34,552 nt of DNA from the NCBI GenBank assembly GCA_900322135.1, contig ONYP01000022.1:1-34552 (forward strand). The letters run 5' to 3'. How positions within the stretch are numbered: the stretch's first letter is position 1; every line of letters starts with the position of its first letter. Below are positions 23,261 through 31,365 of the stretch, piece after piece. The translations under genes and the position numbers were made by a program. The stretch comes from an uncultured Prevotellaceae bacterium (GTDB lineage Bacteria; Bacteroidota; Bacteroidia; Bacteroidales; Muribaculaceae). The notes under the pieces were generated by a model, which worked only from the letters and a program-made list of their open reading frames with translations, was not told the DNA's origin and made no database searches.

Positions 23261-23697
23261 ATTCCTTTCGTTCAATTATTCTTTTTAACCGTTGGCAGCA
23301 AAGGTCAAAAAATATCGGCGAACAAAAGAATTTTTTCTGCTAAATTCGGTTAAAGTTTCCGAAATAGTTATTTTATTAATTTATTGTTTTTCAGAGAATT
23401 ATAATATAATAATTGACTAATAAAAGACAACAGAAATATAAAATAATTGTCCTTGTTGCTTGACAAAGTGTGTTGTCGTTTGGTTTACTGGGGGAACATT
23501 TAACCATTGTCATTGAGGACGGCGTCATCTCGCTTGCTACCTGGGTTTCACAATCCCACATGGCGTCGAGAGTCTTTTGCAGCACCTCTTCAAGGGGCCA
23601 TCTCAGCATTCTGCTCTCTTTCAATCTCCTCACGGTCGCCCTTTCCCTCTCGTGACATAGAGACTGGGTGCGAATGATTACTATTTATCTGCATCGG
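23261..23697. other. Intergenic region without a convincing gene
   Basis: The first part (23261-23460) is strongly AT-rich and should hold the deiminase promoter, though no consensus box is clear. The part from about 23470 to 23690 has balanced composition and open stretches on both strands (for example a minus frame ending 23391 containing WPLEEVLQKTLDAMWDCE), but no start, ribosome site or family I recognise. It may be decayed coding DNA. Confidence 0.5.
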
Positions 23698-24972
23698 TTA
23701 ATGGCGTTTATCAGGAACGATATGCCCGATATCGGTCAGGCGCTGGCGAACGAGGTCAAGAGGAACCTCACGGGGATCAACCTGGCTGGCAGCAGCGAGG
23801 GCGGCGACAATACCGGCAGCCTGCCCCATCGCCATGCATGACGCCTGGACACGCAAGGCCGAATTAGCGCCGTGGTCGCTCGAGACTGCGCGCCCAGCGA
23901 CAAGCATGTCAGGCACACCCTTTGGCAACATGGCACCCAGCGGCACCGCGCCGACGCGGCCGTTCTCATGGAAGACAAGACGAGCGCCACTGCTCCCTGC
24001 TTTGTGCTCGTCCACCATCCAGTATGACCACGAGAGTGCATCATCGGGCATGTAGCCCTCAAGATACTCGCTCTCGGTTATTGTCTTCTCGCCGACGACA
24101 CGATAGGTCTCGCGCACACCCACTTCGCTCGCGCAGGCCACAAGTTCGACATTTTCCAGTCCTTTCTGGCGTCGGATAAATGCCAAGACGCGATCCCGCG
24201 CCTCTACACCGCGGCGGTTCGTTTCAGCGCGTGCCTCAGAGGTGGAATTATCGGCCAGCGGGATGTAACACCCGGAACCGCCTCCCTTACGAATAAAAAA
24301 CGGCATACCCACATAGACATCCGTCGGCAACAGTTCGCCATCGGCAATCGCCTGTTTGTGCGCACGATTCACGGTGTCGGCGTCAAACTCCAAGCCCTGT
24401 GAGGAAATCCAAAAGAAATAAGAGCCTGGTTGACGGACATCGTCTGAGGGCTTAACGCGCTCGGCACCCGCCAATGCAGCCACCGTCGCATTTCCCGTCG
24501 CATCCACCACCTGCCGTCCCATGACTGGTCCGACCTGCCAGCCGCAGTTCACACGCTCGACAGAGGTCACCTCAACATTCAAGATGAGGTCCACACCGGC
24601 TTTACGCAAGGTTTCCTCGGCGGTGCGGGAATAAATAACGGGGTCAACATGGACACAACTCTCCATCCACTTGTCAGGCTCCTGCTTGGAAAAATCGGGC
24701 AGTTTACCATGAGCTGCGGCGACCGCCTCGGTTACCAAGTCCCAAACCGGACCCGCGATAATCTGCCGTCGCCACGCATAGAAAAGTCCCATATCACACA
24801 CCTCGGCCTGGACTGTCGTTCCGCCTATCCTGGAATCGCGCTCCACGAGCGCTGTCTGTGCCCCGACCCGGGCCGCCGCGAGCGCAGCGCCAATGCCGGC
24901 AGGGCCACCGCCAACAACGACGACATCATAGATTGGTCTGTCCACCTTCACGCCACTGGTTGCAAGCGGCAA
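23698..24972 (-). CDS. FAD-dependent oxidoreductase, leader interrupted by TAG
   Basis: 424 residues from a TTG at 24972, the first possible start after an in-frame TAG at 24982-24984. The dinucleotide-binding motif DVVVVGGGPAGIGAALAAARVGA is at about 16-38, ERDSRIGGTTVQAE follows, and a C-terminal DMLVAGRAVSSDHGANSALRVQASCMAMGQAAG completes the FAD site. It matches the FAD_oxidored family often found beside glycoside hydrolases in Bacteroidales; the substrate is unknown, with a sugar or polyol plausible. In the same frame upstream of the TAG is a signal peptide (ATG at 25044), so the ancestral product was exported. The enzyme is now either cytosolic from TTG, made by read-through, or inactive. 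It follows the GH97 gene by 26 bases. Confidence 0.8.
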   Translation of the reverse strand: MPLATSGVKVDRPIYDVVVVGGGPAGIGAALAAARVGAQTALVERDSRIGGTTVQAEVCDMGLFYAWRRQIIAGPVWDLVTEAVAAAHGKLPDFSKQEPDKWMESCVHVDPVIYSRTAEETLRKAGVDLILNVEVTSVERVNCGWQVGPVMGRQVVDATGNATVAALAGAERVKPSDDVRQPGSYFFWISSQGLEFDADTVNRAHKQAIADGELLPTDVYVGMPFFIRKGGGSGCYIPLADNSTSEARAETNRRGVEARDRVLAFIRRQKGLENVELVACASEVGVRETYRVVGEKTITESEYLEGYMPDDALSWSYWMVDEHKAGSSGARLVFHENGRVGAVPLGAMLPKGVPDMLVAGRAVSSDHGANSALRVQASCMAMGQAAGIVAALAAASQVDPREVPLDLVRQRLTDIGHIVPDKRH

Positions 24973-24981
24973 CTGCTGACC

Positions 24982-25044
24982 CTAAGAAACAAGAGCCAGC
25001 AGCATGAGTGAAAGCGTAATAACAAACCTTCTACAGATAGTCAT
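24982..25044 (-). pseudogene. Severed signal peptide of the FAD oxidoreductase
   Basis: ATG at 25044 reads MTICRRFVITLSLMLLALVS and stops at TAG (24982-24984). The same frame then continues GQQLPLATSGVKVDRP into the oxidoreductase. A single C-to-T change (CAG to TAG) explains it. The leader has the basic start and hydrophobic core of a Sec signal. Confidence 0.75.
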
Positions 25045-25070
25045 CGTCGGAACGGTGTGAGATATGATTC

Positions 25071-27017
25071 TTATTTCACGACACCGCACCAGCCACCGTT
25101 GCGGACGATGTGCAGCTGCAGTTTGGTCTGCGAGGTGACGGTCTGTTCGCCCTTCTTGTAATCCACGGCGATGCGGTGGGCGTTGCGGCCGTCCTGGAAA
25201 TAAGTCAATTGGCCCGGCTTGGTCAAGAAATCGAGTGAGATGGTCAAGTCGAGCGGTTGGTTGCGCTCGCCGGTGATAGCACCGATAAACCACTGCTCGC
25301 CCTTGCGCTTGGCGACGACATAGTAGTCGCCGGCTTTAGCGGCAAGGATGCGGGTGTCGTCCCAAGTGGTGGGCACCGATGCGATGAATGCGGTGCATTC
25401 CGCTTCACGCAGGTAGCGCGTGGGACTATCTGCCAGCATCTGCAAGCCACTCTCGAAGCACACATAGAGGGCCATCTGGTAGGCACGCGTGCCACCACCC
25501 ATCGGCAGGGAACCGGTTCCCCGATTGTCCTCGGGCTGGGCATTCTGCATCGCTCCCGGCGTGAAGTCCATTGCTCCCACAGCGTTACGCATAAACGGCA
25601 ACCAGATGCTGTTCTTGGGTTCACAACCAGCGCCCTGCTCCAGTCCAAGCACGCCCTCATAGGACAGCAGGTTGGGCAGGCGCTGCTCAAGTCCCGACGG
25701 CTTGAATGCACCGTGGAAATCGACCATCAGTTTGTACTTGGCACATTCGCGGACGATGCGCTCATAGTAGTCGACCATCCACTGATTACTGTGATCCATG
25801 AAGTCGATCTTCAAACCCTTGACACCCATTTGGGCATAATAGGGAATCAGGTCCATGTGCTGCTCGACGGTGAGCCATGACAGCCATAGCCAGACGCCCA
25901 CACCTTTCTGTCGACCATAGTCCACCAGTTCCTGAACATTAATCTCATCACGGGTGGTAAAGGGGTCTTTCACGCTCTTGTTCCAGCCCTCATCGAGCAG
26001 GATATACTCCACCCCAAATCCAGAAGCGGCATCGATGATGTATTTGTAGGTATCGTTGTTGATGCCCGTTTCAAAGTCCACACCCCAGACGGTCCAGTGA
26101 TTCCACCAGTCCCAATTCACCTGGCCGGGCTTAATCCACGACACATCATCAAGTTCGCATTGGCCAGCGAGCACGACTTCCATCTGGTTCCCCGCGATGG
26201 TGGCATCGTCACCAATAACGGCAAAGCGCCAGGGCAACGAGCGGCGCCCGTCAATCTGGGCCGCGATACAGTCACGCTCCTTAGTGATCTTCCAACCGCG
26301 GTCACCGCTGGGTTCCCAGGCCTCGGGCGACTTGGGAAAAATGGACGAGAACCCGTTTCTGCCATTAGGCGACAGGAAGATGTGGGGATAATCGCGCACA
26401 TCACTCTCTGAGAAGAGCACCTTGGTGCCCCGTGGGCTCTCGAGCAAGATGGGCAGATAAGTCATCTTGTCTCCCTCCTGCAACTCGCTAGTGGAGATGT
26501 GCGTATAGGGCTTCTCACATGACATGGCATAGGTGCCGGTCTGGGAGATATGCGCCATGAAAGGCTCAGGGAAATTCAGTTCCACGCCTTCGTCGATCAC
26601 ATCAACCCTCTTCTTGCCTTTGTTGATATTGAAACGATAAGCGATACCGTTGTCATAGGCACGGAAGTCGACACCAATGCCGCCCTTGAAAGTGAGTGAC
26701 ATCTGATTGGCCTTGTTGGGCACCACGGCATACTTCAAGGGCACTACAGGCCTGATGACCTCATCGATGCGGGACCGCTTGCAGCCCTTGAGTTGCGGTT
26801 TGTCGCCAAACCGTTCATTCCTCATCTGCAGGGTCAATACATTATTCTTGAGCACCAATTCATCACCGCTATAGACACTGTACTGCAACTGGTTGCCAAT
26901 GCTCACTTCAATCCTGATATTTCCATTGGGCGAGGAGATGGTTTCCACCCTGGGTGCTGCCATGGCGAGCACACTGAAGGCTGCCAACAGCGCTATAAGA
27001 AAAAATCTCTGTTTCAA
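25071..27017 (-). CDS. Glycoside hydrolase family 97, probable retaining alpha-galactosidase type
   Basis: 648 residues. The signal peptide is MKQRFFLIALLAAFSVLAMAA. A GH97 N-terminal beta-sandwich covers about 22-280 (ISSPNGNIRIEVSIGNQLQYSV, GIAYRF), the TIM barrel about 295-555 (NWDWWNHWTVWGVDFETG, EYILLDEGWN, GVKGLKIDFMDHSNQWMV) and a C-terminal beta domain the rest. Asp405 in KIDFMD fits the nucleophile of retaining GH97 enzymes such as the Bacteroides alpha-galactosidase, and Glu454 in SYEGVLG fits the acid/base; the inverting SusB type uses a different base. It would act in the periplasm on alpha-linked galactosides or related sugars. A promoter box is at 27046-27053, and the FAD oxidoreductase follows in the same unit. 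Confidence 0.92.
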   Translation of the reverse strand: MKQRFFLIALLAAFSVLAMAAPRVETISSPNGNIRIEVSIGNQLQYSVYSGDELVLKNNVLTLQMRNERFGDKPQLKGCKRSRIDEVIRPVVPLKYAVVPNKANQMSLTFKGGIGVDFRAYDNGIAYRFNINKGKKRVDVIDEGVELNFPEPFMAHISQTGTYAMSCEKPYTHISTSELQEGDKMTYLPILLESPRGTKVLFSESDVRDYPHIFLSPNGRNGFSSIFPKSPEAWEPSGDRGWKITKERDCIAAQIDGRRSLPWRFAVIGDDATIAGNQMEVVLAGQCELDDVSWIKPGQVNWDWWNHWTVWGVDFETGINNDTYKYIIDAASGFGVEYILLDEGWNKSVKDPFTTRDEINVQELVDYGRQKGVGVWLWLSWLTVEQHMDLIPYYAQMGVKGLKIDFMDHSNQWMVDYYERIVRECAKYKLMVDFHGAFKPSGLEQRLPNLLSYEGVLGLEQGAGCEPKNSIWLPFMRNAVGAMDFTPGAMQNAQPEDNRGTGSLPMGGGTRAYQMALYVCFESGLQMLADSPTRYLREAECTAFIASVPTTWDDTRILAAKAGDYYVVAKRKGEQWFIGAITGERNQPLDLTISLDFLTKPGQLTYFQDGRNAHRIAVDYKKGEQTVTSQTKLQLHIVRNGGWCGVVK

Positions 27018-27045
27018 TTTGTTACTTCTTTTTTGTTGAACTGCA

Positions 27046-27053
27046 CAAAGATA
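27046..27053 (-). promoter_or_regulatory. -7 box of the GH97 unit
   Basis: TATCTTTG on the minus strand, 28 bases before the ATG, preceded by GCAC. A TTG lies about 22 bases upstream. Confidence 0.55.
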
Positions 27054-27122
27054 GTGCTTCTATCAACTCGATGAGCAATTTTTTGAGCCAAAAGGTTGAA
27101 AAAATTCATCCAATCCCAAATA

Positions 27123-27225
27123 GATTTGGCAAATCGCTCTGCTTGCACTAAATTTGGATAATTCAGGCGGCGCCTCGAATTTGCTCAAATTGATTTGGCA
27201 AATCGCTCTGCTTGCACTAAATTTG
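27123..27225 (+). repeat. Direct repeats with GGCGGCGCCTC and promoter, related to 14478-14643
   Basis: A 34-base direct repeat (27123-27156 and 27192-27225) recurs with a 69-base period. Between the copies is GGCGGCGCCTC (27166-27176), as in the 83-base repeats at 14478-14643. Both copies end GCTTGCACTAAATTTG, and each has the short palindrome GATTTGGCAAATC. The block order (GGCGGCGCCTC, hairpin, GCTTGCAC, -7 box) is the same as at the nuclease locus although the hairpin sequence differs. Confidence 0.85.
27194..27225 (+). promoter_or_regulatory. Promoter of murB-murA, inside the repeat
   Basis: TTTG at 27194-27197, a 20-base spacer ending GCTTGCAC, and TAAATTTG at 27218-27225, 21 bases before the murB ATG. 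The upstream repeat copy holds the same elements at 27125-27156, so two promoters may exist. Confidence 0.7.
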
Positions 27226-27246
27226 CAGTCTTAAATCAATCATACG

Positions 27247-28272
27247 ATGAGAGACATGCCCATCACCATACATCATCATTACTCGCTGCTCAAGCACAAC
27301 ACCTTCGGGATGGATGTGAAAGCATCCCAGTTCATCAACTACAAAACGGTGGATGAACTTGTTGAGGTCTTGGCTTGCCTCAAAGAGAGCAAACAACGCA
27401 TCCTTCACATCGGTAGCGGCAGTAACCTGCTGTTCACCAAGGATTTTGAGGGAACCATCCTGCACTCTGACATCAAGTTTATCGAGGAAGTTCCTCGCGA
27501 CAGCCAGCACATCTACTTACGTGTGGGTTCAGGAGTGGTGTGGGACGATTTTTGTGCCCGAATGGCTCGGGAGAACTATTACGGGACCGAGAACCTGTCC
27601 TTTATACCAGGAGAAGTTGGAGCCTCTACCATCCAAAATATCGGAGCCTATGGCGTCGAGGTGGAGTCCATCATCCATGAGGTGGAAACGATAGCAGTAG
27701 CCACAGGTCAACCCCGGATATTCCAGGTCAAAGAATGCGAGTATGGCTATCGGGACAGCATTTTCAAGAACCGCTTGAAGGGGCAATACATTGTCACGGC
27801 AGTAGTCTACAGGCTGTCGCTCATCCCGGTGGTCCATCTGGACTACGGCCCGTTGCTGGAATTCAATTCACAGGGCGAGAAACCCACAGCCCAGGCTATC
27901 CGCGACGCGGTGATCGACATCCGCCGTTCCAAACTGCCAGACCCCAAAGAGATGGGCAATGCAGGCAGTTTTTTTAAGAACCCGATTGTTCCAGTTGAGG
28001 TCTACCAACAAATTGCAGCCACCCATGCCGATGTACCCCATTATGTGGTTGACGAGCGCCACATCAAGGTTCCGGCAGCATGGCTCATCGAGCGATGCGG
28101 ATGGAAAGGCAAGCAGCACGGCGGGGCTGGAGTCTATGAGAAGCAGCCGTTGATTCTTGTCAACCGCGGCCAGGCGACACCAGGCGACATCATGGAATTG
28201 GCCGCTCTCATCCAACAAAGTGTTTTCGAGAAATTCCACATATCACTTGAACCAGAAGTTAATTACATCTAA
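27247..28272 (+). CDS. murB: UDP-N-acetylmuramate dehydrogenase
   Basis: 341 residues from ATG 27247 (ATG 27256 is possible). This is a type I MurB: HNTFGMDVKA near 17-26, the FAD-binding HIGSGSNLLF (54-63) and SFIPGEVGASTIQNIGAYG (118-136), the YGYRDS motif (166-171) found in type I enzymes, the catalytic Ser241 in GNAGSFFKNP, and the C-terminal Glu in LEPEV. It reduces enolpyruvyl-UDP-GlcNAc to UDP-MurNAc with NADPH, the second step of cell-wall precursor synthesis, in the cytosol. murA follows by 21 bases, so the two first steps of the pathway are co-transcribed, from a promoter lying in a dispersed repeat. Confidence 0.95.
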   Translation: MRDMPITIHHHYSLLKHNTFGMDVKASQFINYKTVDELVEVLACLKESKQRILHIGSGSNLLFTKDFEGTILHSDIKFIEEVPRDSQHIYLRVGSGVVWDDFCARMARENYYGTENLSFIPGEVGASTIQNIGAYGVEVESIIHEVETIAVATGQPRIFQVKECEYGYRDSIFKNRLKGQYIVTAVVYRLSLIPVVHLDYGPLLEFNSQGEKPTAQAIRDAVIDIRRSKLPDPKEMGNAGSFFKNPIVPVEVYQQIAATHADVPHYVVDERHIKVPAAWLIERCGWKGKQHGGAGVYEKQPLILVNRGQATPGDIMELAALIQQSVFEKFHISLEPEVNYI

Positions 28273-28293
28273 TACACTAAAAATCTGAATATC

Positions 28294-29604
28294 ATGGCAT
28301 CACTCATTGTTGAAGGGAACCATCGCCTTCACGGCGAAATCATACCCCAAGGAGCCAAAAATGAAGCGCTGGAAGTCATCTGCGCGACCCTGCTGACGAC
28401 CGAAGAGGTCGTCATTGAGAACGTCCCCGACATCCTGGATGTGAACAATCTCATTCACCTGCTCGGCGACATGGGCGTCATCGTCAAGCAACTGGATGAC
28501 GGCACTTATAGTTTCAAAGCCGAACACATCAATACCGAGTTCATCGAGAGCCAAGACTTCATGAACAAATGCGCCAAACTACGGGGCTCGGTGATGCTGA
28601 TAGGGCCGCTGTTGAGCCGCCTGGGCAAAATGTATTTTGCCACCGCCGGTGGAGACAAGATTGGGCGCCGCCGTCTGGACACCCATTTCAGGGGCATTTG
28701 CAATCTGGGAGCCACCTACAGGTTTGACAGTGAAAAGAAAGCCTATCAATTCGAGTCCAAGGGACGCCTGAAAGGAACTTACATGCTGCTCGACGAGGCA
28801 TCAGTGACGGGTACGGCCAACATCCTGATGGCAGCCGTCATGGCACTGGGCACAACAACCATCTATAATGCGGCATGTGAGCCCTATATCCAGCAACTGT
28901 GCCGGATGTTGAACCAGATGGGGGCGAAAATCTCCGGCATCGCCTCCAACCTGCTGACCATCGAGGGCGTGGACCGTTTGCGCGGTGCGCATCATCGCAT
29001 CCTCCCCGACATGATCGAGGTGGGCAGTTTCATTGGCATAGCAGCCATGACGGGCAGCGAACTGACCATCAAGGATGTCTCGTGGGATAACCTGGGCATC
29101 ATCCCCGACAGTTTCCGCAAGTTGGGTTTGAGGCTGGAAAAGCACGGAGACGACATGTTCATCCCGCATCAGGAGCACTATGAAGTGGAACGTTTCATGG
29201 ACGGTTCAATCCTGACGCTGGCCGATGCGGTGTGGCCGGGACTCACTCCCGACTTGCTGAGCGTGCTGCTGGTGGTGGCAACGCAGGCCAAGGGCAGCGT
29301 CCTGATTCATCAGAAGATGTTTGAGAGCCGTCTCTTCTTTGTGGACAAACTCATTGACATGGGAGCCCAAATCATCCTGTGTGACCCGCACCGCGCCGTG
29401 GTCGTTGGTCACGACCACCACATCCGCCTTCGCGCTAACCACATGGTCTCACCCGACATCCGTGCCGGTATCGCCATGCTGATAGCCGCCATGAGCGCCG
29501 ATGGCGTGAGCCGCATCGACCACATCGAGCAGATAGACCGCGGATACGCCAAGATAGATGAACGCCTCAATGCCATCGGTGCCAAGATAACGCGCATCGA
29601 GTGA
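28294..29604 (+). CDS. murA: UDP-N-acetylglucosamine 1-carboxyvinyltransferase, Asp-type active site
   Basis: 436 residues. The EPSP-synthase-like double fold is clear: GAKNEALEVI with the conserved Lys22, KLRGSVMLIGPLLSRLGK, and DIRAGIAMLIAAMSADG. MurA adds enolpyruvate from PEP to UDP-GlcNAc, the first step of peptidoglycan synthesis in the cytosol. The active-site loop reads AGGDKIGRRRLDTHF, with Asp121 in place of the usual Cys (Cys115 of E. coli). Asp-type enzymes are known to work and to resist fosfomycin, which acts by alkylating that Cys. It lies 21 bases after murB, and a strong terminator follows at 29641-29680. Confidence 0.95.
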   Translation: MASLIVEGNHRLHGEIIPQGAKNEALEVICATLLTTEEVVIENVPDILDVNNLIHLLGDMGVIVKQLDDGTYSFKAEHINTEFIESQDFMNKCAKLRGSVMLIGPLLSRLGKMYFATAGGDKIGRRRLDTHFRGICNLGATYRFDSEKKAYQFESKGRLKGTYMLLDEASVTGTANILMAAVMALGTTTIYNAACEPYIQQLCRMLNQMGAKISGIASNLLTIEGVDRLRGAHHRILPDMIEVGSFIGIAAMTGSELTIKDVSWDNLGIIPDSFRKLGLRLEKHGDDMFIPHQEHYEVERFMDGSILTLADAVWPGLTPDLLSVLLVVATQAKGSVLIHQKMFESRLFFVDKLIDMGAQIILCDPHRAVVVGHDHHIRLRANHMVSPDIRAGIAMLIAAMSADGVSRIDHIEQIDRGYAKIDERLNAIGAKITRIE

Positions 29605-29640
29605 CCACACGCGCGTGTGTCGGTCTATAAGATAATGAGT

Positions 29641-29680
29641 GGCAAAGTGCGGTCAATTCCCGCATTTTGCCGCTTTTTTT
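29641..29680 (+). terminator. Rho-independent terminator of murB-murA
   Basis: A 12-base-pair stem (29641-29652 with 29660-29671, one G-U) with a 7-base loop is followed by a T-run. The T-run overlaps the -33 box of the next gene. A smaller palindrome ACACGCGCGTGT lies just after the stop (29606-29617). Confidence 0.85.
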
Positions 29681-29709
29681 GCTCTTTTCGTTTTTTTTGT
29701 CTATTTTTG
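29678..29709 (+). promoter_or_regulatory. Promoter of the GH109-kinase unit
   Basis: TTTG at 29678-29681, a 20-base spacer and TATTTTTG at 29702-29709. The -33 box is built into the T-run of the murA terminator, a very compact junction. Confidence 0.7.
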
Positions 29710-29744
29710 AGGCCGTTATCAAAAACATCCAATCCACTGAAACA

Positions 29745-31271
29745 ATGAATAGACTGAGGTATTTTTTAGCAGCACTAGCAATGGCTGTTGCCGCCCTATT
29801 GCCTGTAAACACATGGGCACAGTTCAATTGGCCATACACAATCCAGAACGGTACGATTATTACCCAAGTACCTGAACGCCCAGCCGGGCAACAGTCGGCA
29901 TTAGGGCTAGCGGTGGAGAAGATACCGGTCGTGAGAGTAGCCTTTGTGGGGCTGGGCATGCGCGGCCCTGATGCTGTGGAGCGCTGGACACACATCCCCG
30001 GCATCGAGGTGAAGGCGCTGTGCGACCACGAGCGTGACCGTGCCGAGGCCTGCCAAGACATCCTGCGGGCGGCGTCGATGCCTGCCGCCGACATCTATTA
30101 CGGTGAGGATGGCTATAAGGAGCTGTGCCGGCGCACCGATATCGACCTGGTGTATATCGCCACCGACTGGCTCCATCACTATCTGGTGGCGCGCGAGGCG
30201 CTGGAGCACGGCCATCATGTGGCCATCGAGGTGCCCTCGGCGATGAACATGACCGAGATCTGGTCGCTTATCAACCTGAGCGAGAGCAAGCGCCTGCACG
30301 TGATGATGCTCGAGAACTGCTGCTATGACTTCTTTGAACTCAACTCGCTCTATATGGCGCAACAGGGTCTGCTCGGCGAGGTCATCTATGTGCAGGGTGC
30401 CTACCGCCACGAGTTGTCGCCCTACTGGGACGAGTACTGGAAACGCGGCGATGATGACAAGTTGGGCTGGCGTCTGGACTACAACAGCCGTTTCCGCGGC
30501 GACATCTATCCCACCCATGGCCTGGGTCCCATCGCCCAGGTGCTGGACATCCACCGCGGCGACCGCATGAAGACGCTCGTTGCGATGGACACGCGCTCGT
30601 TCAACGGCAAGGAACTGGTCAAGGCGCGCACAGGCCAGGAGTGCCCCGACTTCCGCAACGGCGACCACACCACCACGCTCATCTCGACCGAGAACGGCAA
30701 GGTCATCGAAATCCACCACAATGTGATGACACCGCAGCCCTATAACCGCATGTATCAACTCACCGGCACCCGCGGATTTGCCAACAAATACCCTGTCGAG
30801 GGATTTGCGTTGGCTAAGGACGAAATGGAAAAGGCAGGCGTGACCCCCAGCAAGAACTACACGGGTCACTCCTATCTGAGCAAGGAGGATACCGAGGCGC
30901 TGCTGAAGGTATATACCTCACCGCTCGTCACCCGCTATGGCGAGGAGGCCAAGGAGGTGGGTGGACACGGCGGCATGGACTTCATCATGGACTCGCGGCT
31001 GGTGTATTGCCTGCAAAATGGCCTGCCGCTCGACATCGATGTGTATGACCTGGCCGAGTGGTGCTGCCTGGCGGAATTGGGCAGCCTCTCGATGGACAAC
31101 GGCAACCTGCCCGTGCAGGTGCCCGACTTCACCCGCGGCGAGTGGAACAAGACCCGCGGCTACCGCCATGCCATGGCCTCGCCCGAGGACGAGGCCGCCA
31201 CACGCGCTGCCGCTATGGAATTCACCAGGCAACTGAAAGCCAAGGGCGCCAAGTATTGGGAAAAGCATTAA
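29745..31271 (+). CDS. GH109 family alpha-N-acetylgalactosaminidase-like protein (Gfo/Idh/MocA fold)
   Basis: 508 residues from ATG 29745, chosen because the promoter lies at 29678-29709 and because it opens a proper signal peptide (MNRLRYFLAALAMAVAALLPVNTWAQ). An NAD-binding Rossmann motif GLGMRG is at 69-74, IEVPSAMNMTEIW follows, and the C-terminal half has GDIYPTHGLGPIAQVLDI, NRMYQLTGTRGFANKYP and GGHGGMDFIMD, characteristic of GH109. These enzymes use bound NAD in an oxidation-elimination mechanism to release terminal alpha-GalNAc, as on blood-group A and mucin glycans. It would act in the periplasm. The kinase gene downstream could capture the sugar released. Confidence 0.9.
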   Translation: MNRLRYFLAALAMAVAALLPVNTWAQFNWPYTIQNGTIITQVPERPAGQQSALGLAVEKIPVVRVAFVGLGMRGPDAVERWTHIPGIEVKALCDHERDRAEACQDILRAASMPAADIYYGEDGYKELCRRTDIDLVYIATDWLHHYLVAREALEHGHHVAIEVPSAMNMTEIWSLINLSESKRLHVMMLENCCYDFFELNSLYMAQQGLLGEVIYVQGAYRHELSPYWDEYWKRGDDDKLGWRLDYNSRFRGDIYPTHGLGPIAQVLDIHRGDRMKTLVAMDTRSFNGKELVKARTGQECPDFRNGDHTTTLISTENGKVIEIHHNVMTPQPYNRMYQLTGTRGFANKYPVEGFALAKDEMEKAGVTPSKNYTGHSYLSKEDTEALLKVYTSPLVTRYGEEAKEVGGHGGMDFIMDSRLVYCLQNGLPLDIDVYDLAEWCCLAELGSLSMDNGNLPVQVPDFTRGEWNKTRGYRHAMASPEDEAATRAAAMEFTRQLKAKGAKYWEKH

Positions 31272-31304
31272 GAGTGAGGAGTGAGGAGTTAGAAGAGAGG
31301 AATT

Positions 31305-31346
31305 TCTAGAGCATCTAGATTATCTAGAACCTCTAGAGCATCTAGA
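31305..31346 (+). repeat. TCTAGANNN repeat, five palindromic units
   Basis: TCTAGA occurs at 31305, 31314, 31323, 31332 and 31341 with an exact 9-base period; the spacers are GCA, TTA, ACC and GCA. It is preceded by a short GAGTGAG-type repeat after the GH109 stop and ends 20 bases before the kinase ATG, so it forms much of that gene's leader. Confidence 0.95.
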
Positions 31347-31365
31347 AACAAGAAATTAAAAAACT

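Noticed and set aside
23688-23697. TCTGCATCGG, a 10-base match to the mnmE-end att-like repeat, considered as a third att site
   Set aside because: The match stops after 10 bases and abuts the stop codon of the FAD oxidoreductase. A chance match of this length is plausible, so it is not called an att site.
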